Assembly: GCA_963793825.1 (NCBI GenBank)
Contig: CAWCBE010000007.1
Location: 1,178,001-1,242,000, forward strand
DNA length: 64,000 nucleotides
Reading direction: 5' to 3'
DNA from: RYN-230 sp963793825
GTDB taxonomy: Bacteria > Actinomycetota > Actinomycetes > Streptosporangiales > Streptosporangiaceae
Shown: positions 24,351 to 32,372 of the stretch, piece after piece
Position numbering within the stretch: the stretch's first letter is position 1
Layout: each line of letters opens with the position of its first letter
The notes under the pieces: generated by a model
Database searches by the model: none
What the model saw: only the letters and a program-made list of their open reading frames with translations
What the model was told of the DNA's origin: nothing
Made by a program: the position numbers and the translations under genes

Positions 24351-24554
24351 TCAGCGGGCCCGCAGCGGAACGTGCAGCAGCGGCGCGGCCAGGCATGCGC
24401 CGGCCGCGCCGGCGGCCAGCGGGATCACGCCGATCACCGCCAGGACCAGCCCACCCGTCCCGCCTGCGGCGATACCCCCGATGATCAGCGCCAGGCCAGC
24501 CAGCACCCGTGCGGATCGTCCTGCTGTCCCGTTCATGAACCTGACTGTCCTCAT
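24351..24554 (-). CDS. DUF2892/YgaP-type small membrane protein
   Basis: The protein has 67 residues with the typical start MRTVRFMNGTAGRSARVLAG and two hydrophobic spans (LALIIGGIAAGG; GLVLAVIGVIPLAAGAAGACLAAPLL). In YgaP this domain is fused to a rhodanese; free-standing forms accompany sulfurtransferase genes. ATG 24554 follows TAGGAGGCGC. The operator at 24570-24585 lies 16 nt upstream, so it is likely the direct target, with the PIG-L gene behind it. Confidence 0.8.
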   Translation of the reverse strand: MRTVRFMNGTAGRSARVLAGLALIIGGIAAGGTGGLVLAVIGVIPLAAGAAGACLAAPLLHVPLRAR

Positions 24555-24569
24555 CATGCGCCTCCTAGA

Positions 24570-24585
24570 ATACCCCTGGGGGTAT
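24570..24585. promoter_or_regulatory. CstR/CsoR-type operator, copy 5
   Basis: ATACCC-CTGG-GGGTAT, immediately before the DUF2892 gene on the minus strand and after the end of the MFS gene. Confidence 0.85.
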
Positions 24586-24595
24586 ATACACGATA

Positions 24596-26065
24596 CTAGC
24601 CGGCCCGGGCCGGGCCGGCACATCCGCGGCCAGGCGCGTGCCCGCGCAGCGAGGCCAGCCAGCCAGCGGCGGCTGACATGCAGGCCAGGAAGAGGACTGC
24701 GTTACGGAATCCCGGCCATGGTGCGGCGCCGAGTTCGTAGGCCGCGCCGGTGAGCGCGAGGCCGAGGGCGGTCCCGGTTCCGCGGGTCATGTTGAGCACG
24801 CCACCGGCCATCCCTGCCTGCTGCCGGGGGGCGGCCGCCATGATCGACGCATTGTTGGGCGGGGTGAACAATCCCAGCCCGGCCCCGGCCGCCGCCAGCC
24901 CCGCGATCAGGGTGAGCTGCCCGGGCCGGGTGAGGCCCAGGCCGGCCAGCGAGGCGGTGACGATCGCCATGCCGGTGACGGTGAGCAGCCGGGGACCGTG
25001 GCGGTCGGACAGGCGCCCGGCGAGCGGTGCGACCACGGCCAGGCAGACCGGCATGACGGTCAGCGTGAGCCCGGCCCGGCCGGGTGAGGCCCGCAGCGCG
25101 CGCTCCAGGTAGAACGGGGCCACCAGCAGGACACCGAACATGACCAGGTAGGACAGCAGCCCGCTGGCAATCCCCGACGTGAACGCGGGGCTGCGGAACA
25201 GGGAGGTGTCCAGCATCGGCGCGCGGGCCCGGCGTTCCCAGCGCGTGAAGCTGATCCCCAGCATGGCCGCCCCGGCCAGCAGCCCGATGATAACCGGGGA
25301 TGCCCAGCCCGCCCGGTTCCCCAGCGTCACGGCGGACAGCAGCGCCGCGACCGCCGGGATGAACAGGGCAAGCCCGGCCCAGTCGAACGGCACCCGCTGC
25401 TGCAGGTGACGGCTGCGGGGAATGAGCAGCCACCCGGCCGCCAGCCCGGCCAGGCCCAGGGGGACGTTGATGAGGAAGATCAGCCGCCATCCCCCCGCCG
25501 CCAGCAGCAGGCCGCCCGCCGCAGGGCCGAGCGCGAGGCCGAGGGCCTGGGCGGCGCCCTGGATGCCGATCCCGCGGCCCAGCGCGGCGCGGGGCAGGGC
25601 CAGGTAGATGATGGCCACGCTGTTGGCCTGGAGCATGGCCGCGCCCACCGCCTGCAGGACCCGGAACCCGATCAGGGCGGCCAGGCTGGGAGCCAGCCCG
25701 CACAGGGCCGAGCCGAGGATGAAGACGCCGAAGCCGTAGGTGTAGAGCAGCTTGCGGCCGGCCATGTCAGCCACCCGCCCCACCGCGGTGACCATCGCCA
25801 CCAGGACGAGGAGGTAGCTGAGGCCGACCCAGGTCACGGCGCCGAGGCTGGCGTGGAACGTGCGCTGCAGGGTGGGCAGGGCGAGCGTGACGATGCTGGC
25901 GTCGAGCTGGCCCATGAATGCGCCCACGCAGACGGTGCCCACGGCCAGCCACGGGGCAGACGGCCGGCGGGCGATAGCGGGCGGGCGGGGCGGCTCAATG
26001 AGGAGCCGCTGGAAGCCGCGGCGGCCGGCCGTGCGGGCTGACTGGGGCGCTTCGCTGGCCGGCAC
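24596..26065 (-). CDS. MFS transporter, 14-span EmrB/QacA type
   Basis: The protein has 489 residues. It has motif A-like VGRVADMAGRKLLYTYGF, the early MGQLDASIVTLALPTLQRTF characteristic of DHA2 drug/proton antiporters, and about 14 hydrophobic spans. GTG 26065 follows GGAAGG. It diverges from a LysR gene, whose product probably controls it. The substrate is unknown. It ends just before operator copy 5, so it is not obviously part of that regulon. Confidence 0.85.
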   Translation of the reverse strand: MPASEAPQSARTAGRRGFQRLLIEPPRPPAIARRPSAPWLAVGTVCVGAFMGQLDASIVTLALPTLQRTFHASLGAVTWVGLSYLLVLVAMVTAVGRVADMAGRKLLYTYGFGVFILGSALCGLAPSLAALIGFRVLQAVGAAMLQANSVAIIYLALPRAALGRGIGIQGAAQALGLALGPAAGGLLLAAGGWRLIFLINVPLGLAGLAAGWLLIPRSRHLQQRVPFDWAGLALFIPAVAALLSAVTLGNRAGWASPVIIGLLAGAAMLGISFTRWERRARAPMLDTSLFRSPAFTSGIASGLLSYLVMFGVLLVAPFYLERALRASPGRAGLTLTVMPVCLAVVAPLAGRLSDRHGPRLLTVTGMAIVTASLAGLGLTRPGQLTLIAGLAAAGAGLGLFTPPNNASIMAAAPRQQAGMAGGVLNMTRGTGTALGLALTGAAYELGAAPWPGFRNAVLFLACMSAAAGWLASLRGHAPGRGCAGPARAG

Positions 26066-26153
26066 TCGTTCCCTTCCGCTGTCCGGGCCGGCGAATCCGG
26101 CCCCTCTTTCATGCTCGGACCTCGGTAACTAGATGTCGAATACATGTTTCTAC

Positions 26154-26167
26154 TCTTATCTATAAGA
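26154..26167. promoter_or_regulatory. AT-rich inverted repeat, possible LysR site
   Basis: TCTTAT-CT-ATAAGA, a perfect 6-bp inverted repeat in an AT-rich patch (26136-26175) that stands out against the surrounding GC-rich DNA. It lies 8 nt before the lysR ATG and faces the divergent MFS gene. Confidence 0.5.
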
Positions 26168-26174
26168 TATTCAT

Positions 26175-27065
26175 ATGGACCTTCGCCGCCTGGGGCACTT
26201 CCTGGCCGTGGCCGAGCACGGCGGGTTCACCCGCGCGGCCAAGGCCGTATTCGTCTCCCAGCCCGCGCTGTCACTGGCCGTCCGCGAGCTCGAGGACGAA
26301 CTCGGCACCGAGCTGTTCTACCGGGTGGGCCGCCAGGTGCGGCTCACCCCCGCGGGACAGGCGCTCCTCGGCCCGGCCCGCCAGGCCCTGCGCGACGTGG
26401 AGACCGCGCGGGCCGCGGTGGCCTCGGTCACCGGCCTGCTGACCGGCTCGCTCACCCTCGGCTCCCTGCCGACCCTCGCCGCAGACCCGCTGGCCAGCCT
26501 GGTCGGCCGGTTCCGCACCGCCCACCCCGGCGTGCTCGTCGATCTGGCCGCCCCCGAAGACACCGCGGACCTGGCCAGATTGCTGCAGACCGGCGAGTGT
26601 GAACTCGGGCTCGCCGAAGGCGCCACACTGCCGGGTGGACTCACCACCCGCGAGCTCACCCGGCAGCGGCTCCAGGTCATCCTGCCGCCCGGCACCACCC
26701 GGCCAGCCCAGCTGGCCGTGGGGGAACTGGGCAGCCTCCCGTTCATCGCCGCGCCGCGAGGAACGTCCAGCCGGCGGCTGCTCGACGAAGCCCTCACCAG
26801 CGCGGGCCTGTCCCCGAGCATCGCGGTGGTCACCGCACAACGCGAAGCCATCCTGCCGCTCGTGCTGGCGGGGGCGGGCGCCGCGCTGCTCCCCGAGCCG
26901 CTCGCCCGGGTCGCTGCCCGGCTCGGCGCCGTGGTCAGCGACCCGCGCCCGCCCATCACCCGCAGCATCGTGCTCGCCCACCGGCCCGGGCCACTGGCGC
27001 CCGCCGCACGCCGGTTCCTGGACCTCGCGACCAGCGCACACCCGGGAGCCTCAGCCCCGGCCTGA
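26175..27065 (+). CDS. LysR-family transcription regulator
   Basis: The protein has 296 residues. The HTH is typical (FLAVAEHGGFTRAAKAVFVSQPALSLAVRELE), followed by a co-inducer-binding domain (SLTLGSLPTLAADPLASLV to the end). It diverges from the MFS exporter, the usual arrangement for autoregulation and control of the neighbour. The ATG at 26175 is the natural LysR start (MDLRRLGHFL). The effector cannot be told. Confidence 0.85.
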   Translation: MDLRRLGHFLAVAEHGGFTRAAKAVFVSQPALSLAVRELEDELGTELFYRVGRQVRLTPAGQALLGPARQALRDVETARAAVASVTGLLTGSLTLGSLPTLAADPLASLVGRFRTAHPGVLVDLAAPEDTADLARLLQTGECELGLAEGATLPGGLTTRELTRQRLQVILPPGTTRPAQLAVGELGSLPFIAAPRGTSSRRLLDEALTSAGLSPSIAVVTAQREAILPLVLAGAGAALLPEPLARVAARLGAVVSDPRPPITRSIVLAHRPGPLAPAARRFLDLATSAHPGASAPA

Positions 27066-27179
27066 TCAGCGCGGGGCCGCACTGCCACCTGGCCTGACAC
27101 TCCAGTCCGGGGGCAGACAGGTCAGCAAGAGATGCTGGCCAGCCTGGCTGGCGGCCGGTGCGGCGGGCAGAATCAGCCC

Positions 27180-27785
27180 GTGATCCAGGATGACCCGGAA
27201 CGCCGGGTCCTGCTGCGGCGTGGATTCGCCCTGGAATACGCGACGCTGGCCTGGAACGTGGCCGGGATCGTGGTGCTGGCCGTTGCGGCGATCACCGCGC
27301 GGTCGGTGGCACTGGCCGGGTTCGGCCTCGACTCGCTGATCGAGATCGGCGCGTCCACCGTCGTGATCTGGGAGCTGTCCGGAACCGGGGCGGACCGGCA
27401 GCGGCGTGGCCTGCGGCTGATCGGGTATGGATTCGCGGCGCTGGGAGCCTACCTGCTGGTGCAGTCCACGGTGGTGCTGGCCGCGGGATATCATTCCCGG
27501 CACTCCCCGGTCGGGATCACCTGGACCGCGGTGACCGCGGCGGTGATGTTCGCGCTGGCCGCGGGCAAGGCCCGGACCGGCCGCGCACTCGATAACCCCG
27601 TGCTGCGGACGGAGGGCCGGGTCACCCTGATCGACGGCATCCTCGCCACGGCGGTCCTGGCCGGCCTGCTGCTGAACGCGGCGGCTGGCTGGTGGTGGGC
27701 CGACCCCGCCGCCGGTTACATCCTGGCCGGCTACGCCGCCCGCGAAGTCCGCGAGATCTTCTCCCCCGGGCACCTGGCGGCCTGA
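27180..27785 (+). CDS. Cation-diffusion-facilitator-like membrane protein
   Basis: The protein has 201 residues with about six hydrophobic spans. ARSVALAGFGLDSLIEIGAS and RVTLIDGILATAVLAGLLLN resemble the Asp-containing helices of CDF metal exporters, but the C-terminal cytoplasmic domain is absent. GTG 27180 starts MIQDDPERRVLLRRGFALEY; an upstream in-frame ATG at 27132 is possible. It is followed by a strong hairpin. Confidence 0.6.
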   Translation: MIQDDPERRVLLRRGFALEYATLAWNVAGIVVLAVAAITARSVALAGFGLDSLIEIGASTVVIWELSGTGADRQRRGLRLIGYGFAALGAYLLVQSTVVLAAGYHSRHSPVGITWTAVTAAVMFALAAGKARTGRALDNPVLRTEGRVTLIDGILATAVLAGLLLNAAAGWWWADPAAGYILAGYAAREVREIFSPGHLAA

Positions 27786-27801
27786 CCGTGCAGCAGGTGA
27801 C

Positions 27802-27839
27802 CCGCCGCCCGGCGAGCGGTCCTGCCGACCGGGCGGCGG
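27802..27839 (+). terminator. Strong hairpin between convergent genes
   Basis: CCGCCGCCCGG and CCGGGCGGCGG form a perfect 11-bp stem around a 16-nt loop, between the CDF-like gene (+) and the DUF302/CsoR operon (-). It could stop transcription from both sides. Confidence 0.7.
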
Positions 27840-27885
27840 CTGCGCCTTTCGGCGGGTCAGTAGCGGATGAGGGACGTTGGGCAGG

Positions 27886-28146
27886 CTAATCCGCGGCCGG
27901 CAAGGACGCGAGCGCAGCCCGGAGCCTGCTGGCCGCTTCCTCGGCCACGGGCATGAGGGCAGGTTCACCCGTCACGGTCACCATCGTCTGCGGATCGAGC
28001 GCTTCCACCACTGTCTGGCCGGCGTCGCCGCGGATCACCACGTTGCAGGGCAGCACGCCGAAGCCCTGCTCCCTGAGGGCGCCGCGGACCCGCGCGGCCG
28101 CCTCCGCGAAGGGCAGCGTGGTGCGCACGGTCATGCCGTAGTCCAT
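27886..28146 (-). CDS. DUF302 protein with an internal in-frame deletion
   Basis: The protein has 86 residues. MTVRTTLPFAEAAARVRGAL and REQGFGVL is the DUF302 start; PCNVVIRGDAGQTVVEALDP and QTMVTVTGEPALMPVAEEA is its end. Full-length family members have about 35-40 more residues between GFGVL and PCNVV, including the ILGACNPPLA region, so this copy lacks the domain centre while staying in frame. DUF302 genes often accompany sulfur-oxidation loci. ATG 28146 follows GGAGAGG. It sits 12 nt after the CsoR-family gene in the same operon. It may no longer fold. Confidence 0.7.
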   Translation of the reverse strand: MDYGMTVRTTLPFAEAAARVRGALREQGFGVLPCNVVIRGDAGQTVVEALDPQTMVTVTGEPALMPVAEEAASRLRAALASLPAAD

Positions 28147-28158
28147 GTCTGCCTCTCC

Positions 28159-28419
28159 TCAGGACAGGGTGAGGAACATCTTCTCCATCTGCTCCTCGGT
28201 CATCGGGGCCTGGCCCTCGGCGGTCAGGCACTGCCGCATCCCACTCGACACGATCTTGAACCCGGCCCGGTCCAGGGCCCGGGATACCGCGGCAAGCTGG
28301 GTCACCACGTCGGCGCAGTCCCGCCCCGACTCGATCATGGAGATCACTCCGGCCAGCTGGCCCTGCGCGCGCCGGAGCCGGTTGAGGACCTGCCCCTCCG
28401 CATCCTCGTCGATCTTCAC
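28159..28419 (-). CDS. cstR-like: CsoR-family repressor of the CstR (persulfide-sensing) type
   Basis: The protein has 86 residues. It has the all-helical DUF156 pattern: LNRLRRAQGQLAGVISMIES, C35 (GRDCADVV), QLAAVSRALDRAG and C64 (GMRQC). Copper sensors have His four residues before the second Cys; here that residue is Gly60. Two Cys without the His is the CstR arrangement, which senses sulfane sulfur through Cys-Cys di- to tetrasulfide links. GTG 28419 follows AGGAGG, and an operator of the window-wide type (28448-28463) lies 29 nt ahead, indicating autoregulation. It is the best candidate to bind all eight ATACCC sites. Confidence 0.85.
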   Translation of the reverse strand: MKIDEDAEGQVLNRLRRAQGQLAGVISMIESGRDCADVVTQLAAVSRALDRAGFKIVSSGMRQCLTAEGQAPMTEEQMEKMFLTLS

Positions 28420-28447
28420 AGGCTGCCTCCTCTCACGCTACACCAGT

Positions 28448-28463
28448 ATACCCCACGGGGTAT
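28448..28463. promoter_or_regulatory. CstR/CsoR-type operator, copy 6 (repressor's own)
   Basis: ATACCC-CACG-GGGTAT, 29 nt upstream of the GTG of the CsoR-family gene on the minus strand. Confidence 0.85.
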
Positions 28464-28547
28464 TAGAGCGTCTCGCTGGAGCACTGCCGAACAGGCCCTG
28501 ATCTGGGTCGCCCGGCGGGAGCCTCCCGGTACTGGGATCTTACTCGG

Positions 28548-28563
28548 ATACCCCCGAAGGTAT
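28548..28563. promoter_or_regulatory. CstR/CsoR-type operator, copy 7
   Basis: ATACCC-CCGA-AGGTAT has one mismatch in the right half-site. It lies midway between the divergent repressor operon and the decayed rhodanese gene. Confidence 0.65.
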
Positions 28564-28608
28564 TTGCGCACCAGGCCCTTGGCCGGCTACCTTCAGCCTC
28601 AACGCCAT

Positions 28609-28624
28609 ATACCCCCATGGGTAT
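28609..28624. promoter_or_regulatory. CstR/CsoR-type operator, copy 8
   Basis: ATACCC-CCAT-GGGTAT, directly before the ribosome site (GAGGAGGA, 28627-28634) of the decayed rhodanese gene. It would block transcription or overlap its leader. Confidence 0.8.
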
Positions 28625-28638
28625 TCGAGGAGGAACTG

Positions 28639-28821
28639 GTGGTCCCCGAAGTTGACCTGCACACCTTCGCCTCCGCGCACGCGGACGGAGCTTTCGTCAT
28701 CGACGGCGGCGCAGTTCCTCATCCGGCGCGGGATCAACGCCAGGTCGGTGGCCGGGGGCGCCGGGGCTGGACCGCCCGTGGCCTGCCTGTCATCCGCGGT
28801 GCGCAGGAAAACGTCGCGTGA
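28639..28821 (+). pseudogene. Decayed single-domain rhodanese
   Basis: GTG 28639 after GAGGAGG starts VVPEVDLHTFASAHADGAFVID, the N-terminus of a rhodanese. The centre with the active cysteine is gone. AAQFLIRRGINARSVAGG, the usual C-terminal helix region, appears in the next frame, and the tail (WTARGLPVIRGAQENVA) is back in the first frame. The promoter operators and ribosome site are kept. The intact rhodanese downstream may now rely on this control region. Confidence 0.65.
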
Positions 28822-28865
28822 CCCGCCGCCGCGTCATGACCGAAGACACGAGGAAGGCGACCAGG

Positions 28866-29228
28866 ATGAGCGGATGGCTGAGCCGGTTGTTCCCGGCCAG
28901 GCCCAAGGTGGGCCCGGCACAGGCCCGGGACCTGCAGGCCGAGGGCGCGATCCTGCTGGACGTCCGGGAAGACGCCGAATGGCAGGCCGGACACGCACCC
29001 AAGGCCCGGCACATCCCGCTGAGCCGTCTCGCGGCCCGGATCCGGGACCTGCCGCCGAACCGGACCGTGATCACCGTGTGCCGGTCCGGCGCCCGGTCCA
29101 CGCGCGCCGCCAGCCTGCTGGCGCGCGATGGCCGGGACGTGGTCAACCTGGCCGGCGGGATGCACGCATGGGCCCGGGCCGGGCTCCCAGTCGTCGCCTC
29201 CGGCGGCCGGCCTGGCCGGGTGGTGTAG
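28866..29228 (+). CDS. Single-domain rhodanese sulfurtransferase
   Basis: The protein has 120 residues. ILLDVREDAEWQAGHAPKARHIPLSRL and the active loop TVCRSGARSTRAA give the catalytic Cys; NLAGGMHAWARAGLP closes the domain. It transfers sulfane sulfur between thiols in the cytoplasm. I choose ATG 28866 (MSGWLSRLFPARP); ATG 28836 is an alternative. It follows the rhodanese relic and operators 7 and 8, so it likely belongs to the persulfide regulon. Confidence 0.85.
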   Translation: MSGWLSRLFPARPKVGPAQARDLQAEGAILLDVREDAEWQAGHAPKARHIPLSRLAARIRDLPPNRTVITVCRSGARSTRAASLLARDGRDVVNLAGGMHAWARAGLPVVASGGRPGRVV

Positions 29229-29348
29229 CCGGTGACCGTACTGGCCGCCGCCGATGAGCGGGAAGAGCTATTTGCCGATCGTCATCACCGGCCTGGCGGC
29301 TCCGTCCGGTGGGAATCCAGGCGCGCATCCGGTCCGGTCAGGTGGTGG

Positions 29349-30032
29349 TCAGCCTGCTGCCAGGCGGTGCTGGTAGGCGTACCGGACGGCTTGGGCGCGG
29401 TCGCGGACTCCGGTCTTGGCGAAGATCCGGTTGATGTGGGTCTTTACCGTCGCGTTGCTGAGGTAGAGGCGCTGGGCGATCTCGGTGTTGCTCAGCCCCG
29501 ATGCGAGGAGGGTGAGCACCTCGACCTCGCGCATGGTGAGCCCATCGGGCGGTTCGTGGCCGGGGCCGGCCGGGTCCGCGGGCGGCGGGTGGCTGATGAC
29601 CGCGGCCACGAGGCGTTCCTGGACGGCGGGGTCGAGATGGGTCTGCCCAGCGTGGACCGCCCGGATGGCGGTTTCGATCTGCTCGGCGCTGGCATCCTTG
29701 GTCAGGTAACCCCGCGCCCCCGCCTGCAGCGCGGGCACGATCACGTCCTGATCGGCGTAGGTGGTCAGGACCAGCACCCGGGCGGCCGGCAGCCGCTCCC
29801 GCAGGTCCGCCGTCGCGGCGATGCCATCGACCCCCGGCATGCGCAGGTCCATCAGGACCACGTCCGGGCGGTGAGCCTCGGCGAGGCGCACCGCCTCGGC
29901 TCCGTCACAGGCCGTGCCGACGACCTGGACATCGTCGATTAGAGACACCAGCATGCTCAGCCCCTCGCGCACGACCCGCTGGTCGTCGGCGATCAGGACC
30001 CGGATCGTGCCCGGTTCAGGTACTGCCGTCAC
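29349..30032 (-). CDS. NarL/LuxR-family response regulator
   Basis: The protein has 227 residues. The receiver domain has the DD pair (LIADDQRVV), the phospho-Asp in VVLMDLRMPG, TTYAD and the Lys in YLTKDAS. The HTH is GLTMREVEVLTLLASGLSNTEIAQRLYLSNATVKTHINRI. GTG 30032 overlaps the kinase stop (GTGA), so it is coupled to the histidine kinase. It is the nearest response regulator to the promoter family found from 34744 on; a link is untested. Confidence 0.9.
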   Translation of the reverse strand: MTAVPEPGTIRVLIADDQRVVREGLSMLVSLIDDVQVVGTACDGAEAVRLAEAHRPDVVLMDLRMPGVDGIAATADLRERLPAARVLVLTTYADQDVIVPALQAGARGYLTKDASAEQIETAIRAVHAGQTHLDPAVQERLVAAVISHPPPADPAGPGHEPPDGLTMREVEVLTLLASGLSNTEIAQRLYLSNATVKTHINRIFAKTGVRDRAQAVRYAYQHRLAAG

Positions 30033-31378
30033 GCGGGCACCTCCAGCTCGACCAACCACCCGTCGCCAGTCGGCCCGGCGCGGGCGGTTCCGCCCGCCCG
30101 CTGGGCTCGCTCGCGCATCGCCGTCAGGCCATGCCCGCCGCCCGCATTGGCAAGTAGGGAAGATCCGGGCCCCGCGGCCGGGCCGGGACTGGCAGCTGAG
30201 GGGCGGGCGTGGTCTTCGACGGTGACCAGGGTGCGATCGGCCTGGTAGCTCACGGTGACGGCGGTAGTGGCACCGGGTGCGTAGCGGGAGATGTTGGTCA
30301 GCGCTTCCTGGGCGCCGCGGAACAGCGCCAGGCTGGCCTCCGCGGGCAGCGGCCGGCTCGTCCCGTCGATCCGCAAGGTGGCATCTGTCCCGGTGTCGCG
30401 GCGGAATCCGTTGACCAGGGCACCCAGCTGGTCCAAGGTGGGCAGCCGGTCGCCGCGCAGCGCGCTGACGGCTTGCTTTGCTTCGGCCAGTCCCGCCTTG
30501 GTCAACTCGGCCGACCGCTCGATCGTGGCGAGCAGGCCATCGCTGACCTGTTCACGGCCGGCGAGCTTGCGGGCGCCCTGCAGCTGGATGGCCAGGCCGG
30601 ACAGCGAGTGGGCAAGCACGTCATGCAGCTCGCCGGCGATGCGGCTGCGCTCGGCCACCGCGGCCGCGGCGGCCTCGCCCTCGCGTGCATCCTGGAGCTG
30701 GGCCATCAGCAGTTCGGTGCGGTCCTGGCTTTCCCGGCCGCGCCGGATGAACTGGCCCGTCACCGCCAGCAGCAGGCACACCAGCGTCGCGGTGATGGCC
30801 GACTGGACCGGCGGGTGCTCGGTTAGGCCGACGACCACGGCGAGCGCGGCCGTGATCGTCCCGGCGGCGGCAGCGGCCAGGGCCGGAGGCAGCCTGACCG
30901 CGGCGATCCAGACTCCCACGGGCGCGGCCAGCTCGGCCGGGCCGTGCGGCTGCAAGGCGGCCAGCGCCACCCCGGCCCCGCCGATCAGCCCGATCACGAA
31001 GGCCTGCGCGGCCAGGCCGCGCCGCGCCCAGCCTGGAGTTACCGCGGTCGCGACCGCTGCCGCGTAAACGGCCAGGGCAAGTGTTACGCCCAGTCCGGCA
31101 CTCCGCAGACCCGGCAAGGGATGAGTTTGCACGCTGGCCGACACCACGATCGCGATGAACGCCCAGCCCAGCGGCCACAGCGCCTGCCGCTGGCGGTCAC
31201 CGCGCTCGCTGGCCCGCGATCGCGCCTGCGCCACCCGGGCCGAAACGGGCTCTCCCGGCCCGGGGGCAGCAGGAGCGGGCCCGGGCCGTGCAGTGCCATG
31301 AATAAGGCCCGCCGCTACCAACCGTGCCCTCACAGACACAGTCTGGCTTGCGGCGGGCTCGGATACCAGATCAGGCAC
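30029..31378 (-). CDS. Histidine kinase (HisKA_3, DesK/NarX type)
   Basis: The protein has 449 residues. A long N-terminus is followed by about five membrane spans (residues 70-215), then the phospho-acceptor ERSRIAGELHDVLAHSLSG and an ATPase domain (AQEALTNISRYAPGA, GGGHGLTAMRERAQ). No extracellular sensor domain is visible, so it may sense within the membrane. GTG 31378 overlaps the end of the upstream membrane-protein gene by 8 bases. It partners the response regulator at 29349. Confidence 0.9.
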   Translation of the reverse strand: MPDLVSEPAASQTVSVRARLVAAGLIHGTARPGPAPAAPGPGEPVSARVAQARSRASERGDRQRQALWPLGWAFIAIVVSASVQTHPLPGLRSAGLGVTLALAVYAAAVATAVTPGWARRGLAAQAFVIGLIGGAGVALAALQPHGPAELAAPVGVWIAAVRLPPALAAAAAGTITAALAVVVGLTEHPPVQSAITATLVCLLLAVTGQFIRRGRESQDRTELLMAQLQDAREGEAAAAAVAERSRIAGELHDVLAHSLSGLAIQLQGARKLAGREQVSDGLLATIERSAELTKAGLAEAKQAVSALRGDRLPTLDQLGALVNGFRRDTGTDATLRIDGTSRPLPAEASLALFRGAQEALTNISRYAPGATTAVTVSYQADRTLVTVEDHARPSAASPGPAAGPGSSLLANAGGGHGLTAMRERAQRAGGTARAGPTGDGWLVELEVPA

Positions 31379-31907
31379 GGGTGCCGGCCGGGATGAGCGC
31401 CGGGACGGCCGCCGGGGCCGCGGCCAGGCGGCGGCCCCGCAGGTAGACCACGGCCAGCCGGGTCAGCACGTCGGCCAGGGCCATCATGACCAGCGCCGCC
31501 ACCCACGCGCCGGAGCCGGTGATGTGGTGCGTGATGCTGAACCGCCCGATCGCCGGGCCGGCACCGTGCGTCGCGGCGAAGGCGAAGGCCATCCGGGCGC
31601 CGACCCCGGCGACCCACATGCTGGCCGCCAGAGCGCCGGCCCGGCCCAGCGCCCGGCCGTCGGCATCGCGGCGCAGCCGGGTGGCCAGGCCGCCGACCGC
31701 GCCCATCGCCGCGCCGGCCGACACGCCGAGCAGCTCCAGCGCGATGTCGTTGCCGCCGCCCGGCACCGAGTGCAGCAAGAAGATAGCGGCGGCGCCCACG
31801 GCCAGCACCGGGACGGCCAGGGCCCGCAGGTCCAGTGAGTGCTCGCGGATCTGGCGGACGACCATCAGGACGAGGATTGCGTTGATCACGTACATGTTGA
31901 TGTTCAT
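31371..31907 (-). CDS. Five-span membrane protein upstream of the two-component system
   Basis: The protein has 178 residues with hydrophobic spans (MYVINAILVLMVVRQI; ALAVPVLAVGAAAIFLLHSV; GVSAGAAMGAVGGLATRL; AGALAASMWVAGVGARMAFAFA; WVAALVMMALADVLTRLAV). I do not recognise a named family with certainty. ATG 31907 gives MNINMYVINAIL. The 8-nt overlap with the kinase gene suggests a coupled operon in which it could be an accessory sensor. Confidence 0.65.
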   Translation of the reverse strand: MNINMYVINAILVLMVVRQIREHSLDLRALAVPVLAVGAAAIFLLHSVPGGGNDIALELLGVSAGAAMGAVGGLATRLRRDADGRALGRAGALAASMWVAGVGARMAFAFAATHGAGPAIGRFSITHHITGSGAWVAALVMMALADVLTRLAVVYLRGRRLAAAPAAVPALIPAGTRA

Positions 31908-32372
31908 GCCGTCAGCGTGCCGCGCGGCACCCATCCGGGGCGTCGGCCCACGGGTGGGAGTCCGGGTTGACACCGATCTCCACCCCCGGGTTGACCTGGG
32001 CCGCAAGCGCTCCAGGTGCATCAACGCCGCGCATACCAGGGCATAATGCGCTGGCCTGTATGTCGCAAACCGTGGCCAGCGGTGGCGTTCCGTCCAGGTT
32101 CCGTGAGCGGGGAACTACCTTCCCGCATGCCCCTGAACTGCGGCGATACCCGCGATCCGCCCGCAGGGCGGAAGACCGGCCCGGACTGGCAGGGGACCAC
32201 GCTATCGCCCGCATCGTGGGCGGCGTCAGCGTAAGTTGGGACCTTCGGCCCATGGATCCAAGAATCCGCGTCAGGCAGTCTGGGTGCTATGTGCCCTGCG
32301 CAGGAGGCATCGGGCCACGGGCAGGCACCGAGTCTGTTGCGTCGTCGGGTAATAGCGCAGGCCCGTCGTGGC
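31908..32372. other. Divergent intergenic region
   Basis: These 465 bases separate the membrane-protein/kinase/regulator operon (-) from the MalT-like regulator (+). They must contain both promoters. I found no copy of either repeated operator family and no small gene. Confidence 0.5.

Noticed and set aside
25406..26041. Plus-strand frame opposite the MFS gene
   Set aside because: Antisense shadow with Gln/Gly/Arg-rich composition and no domain.
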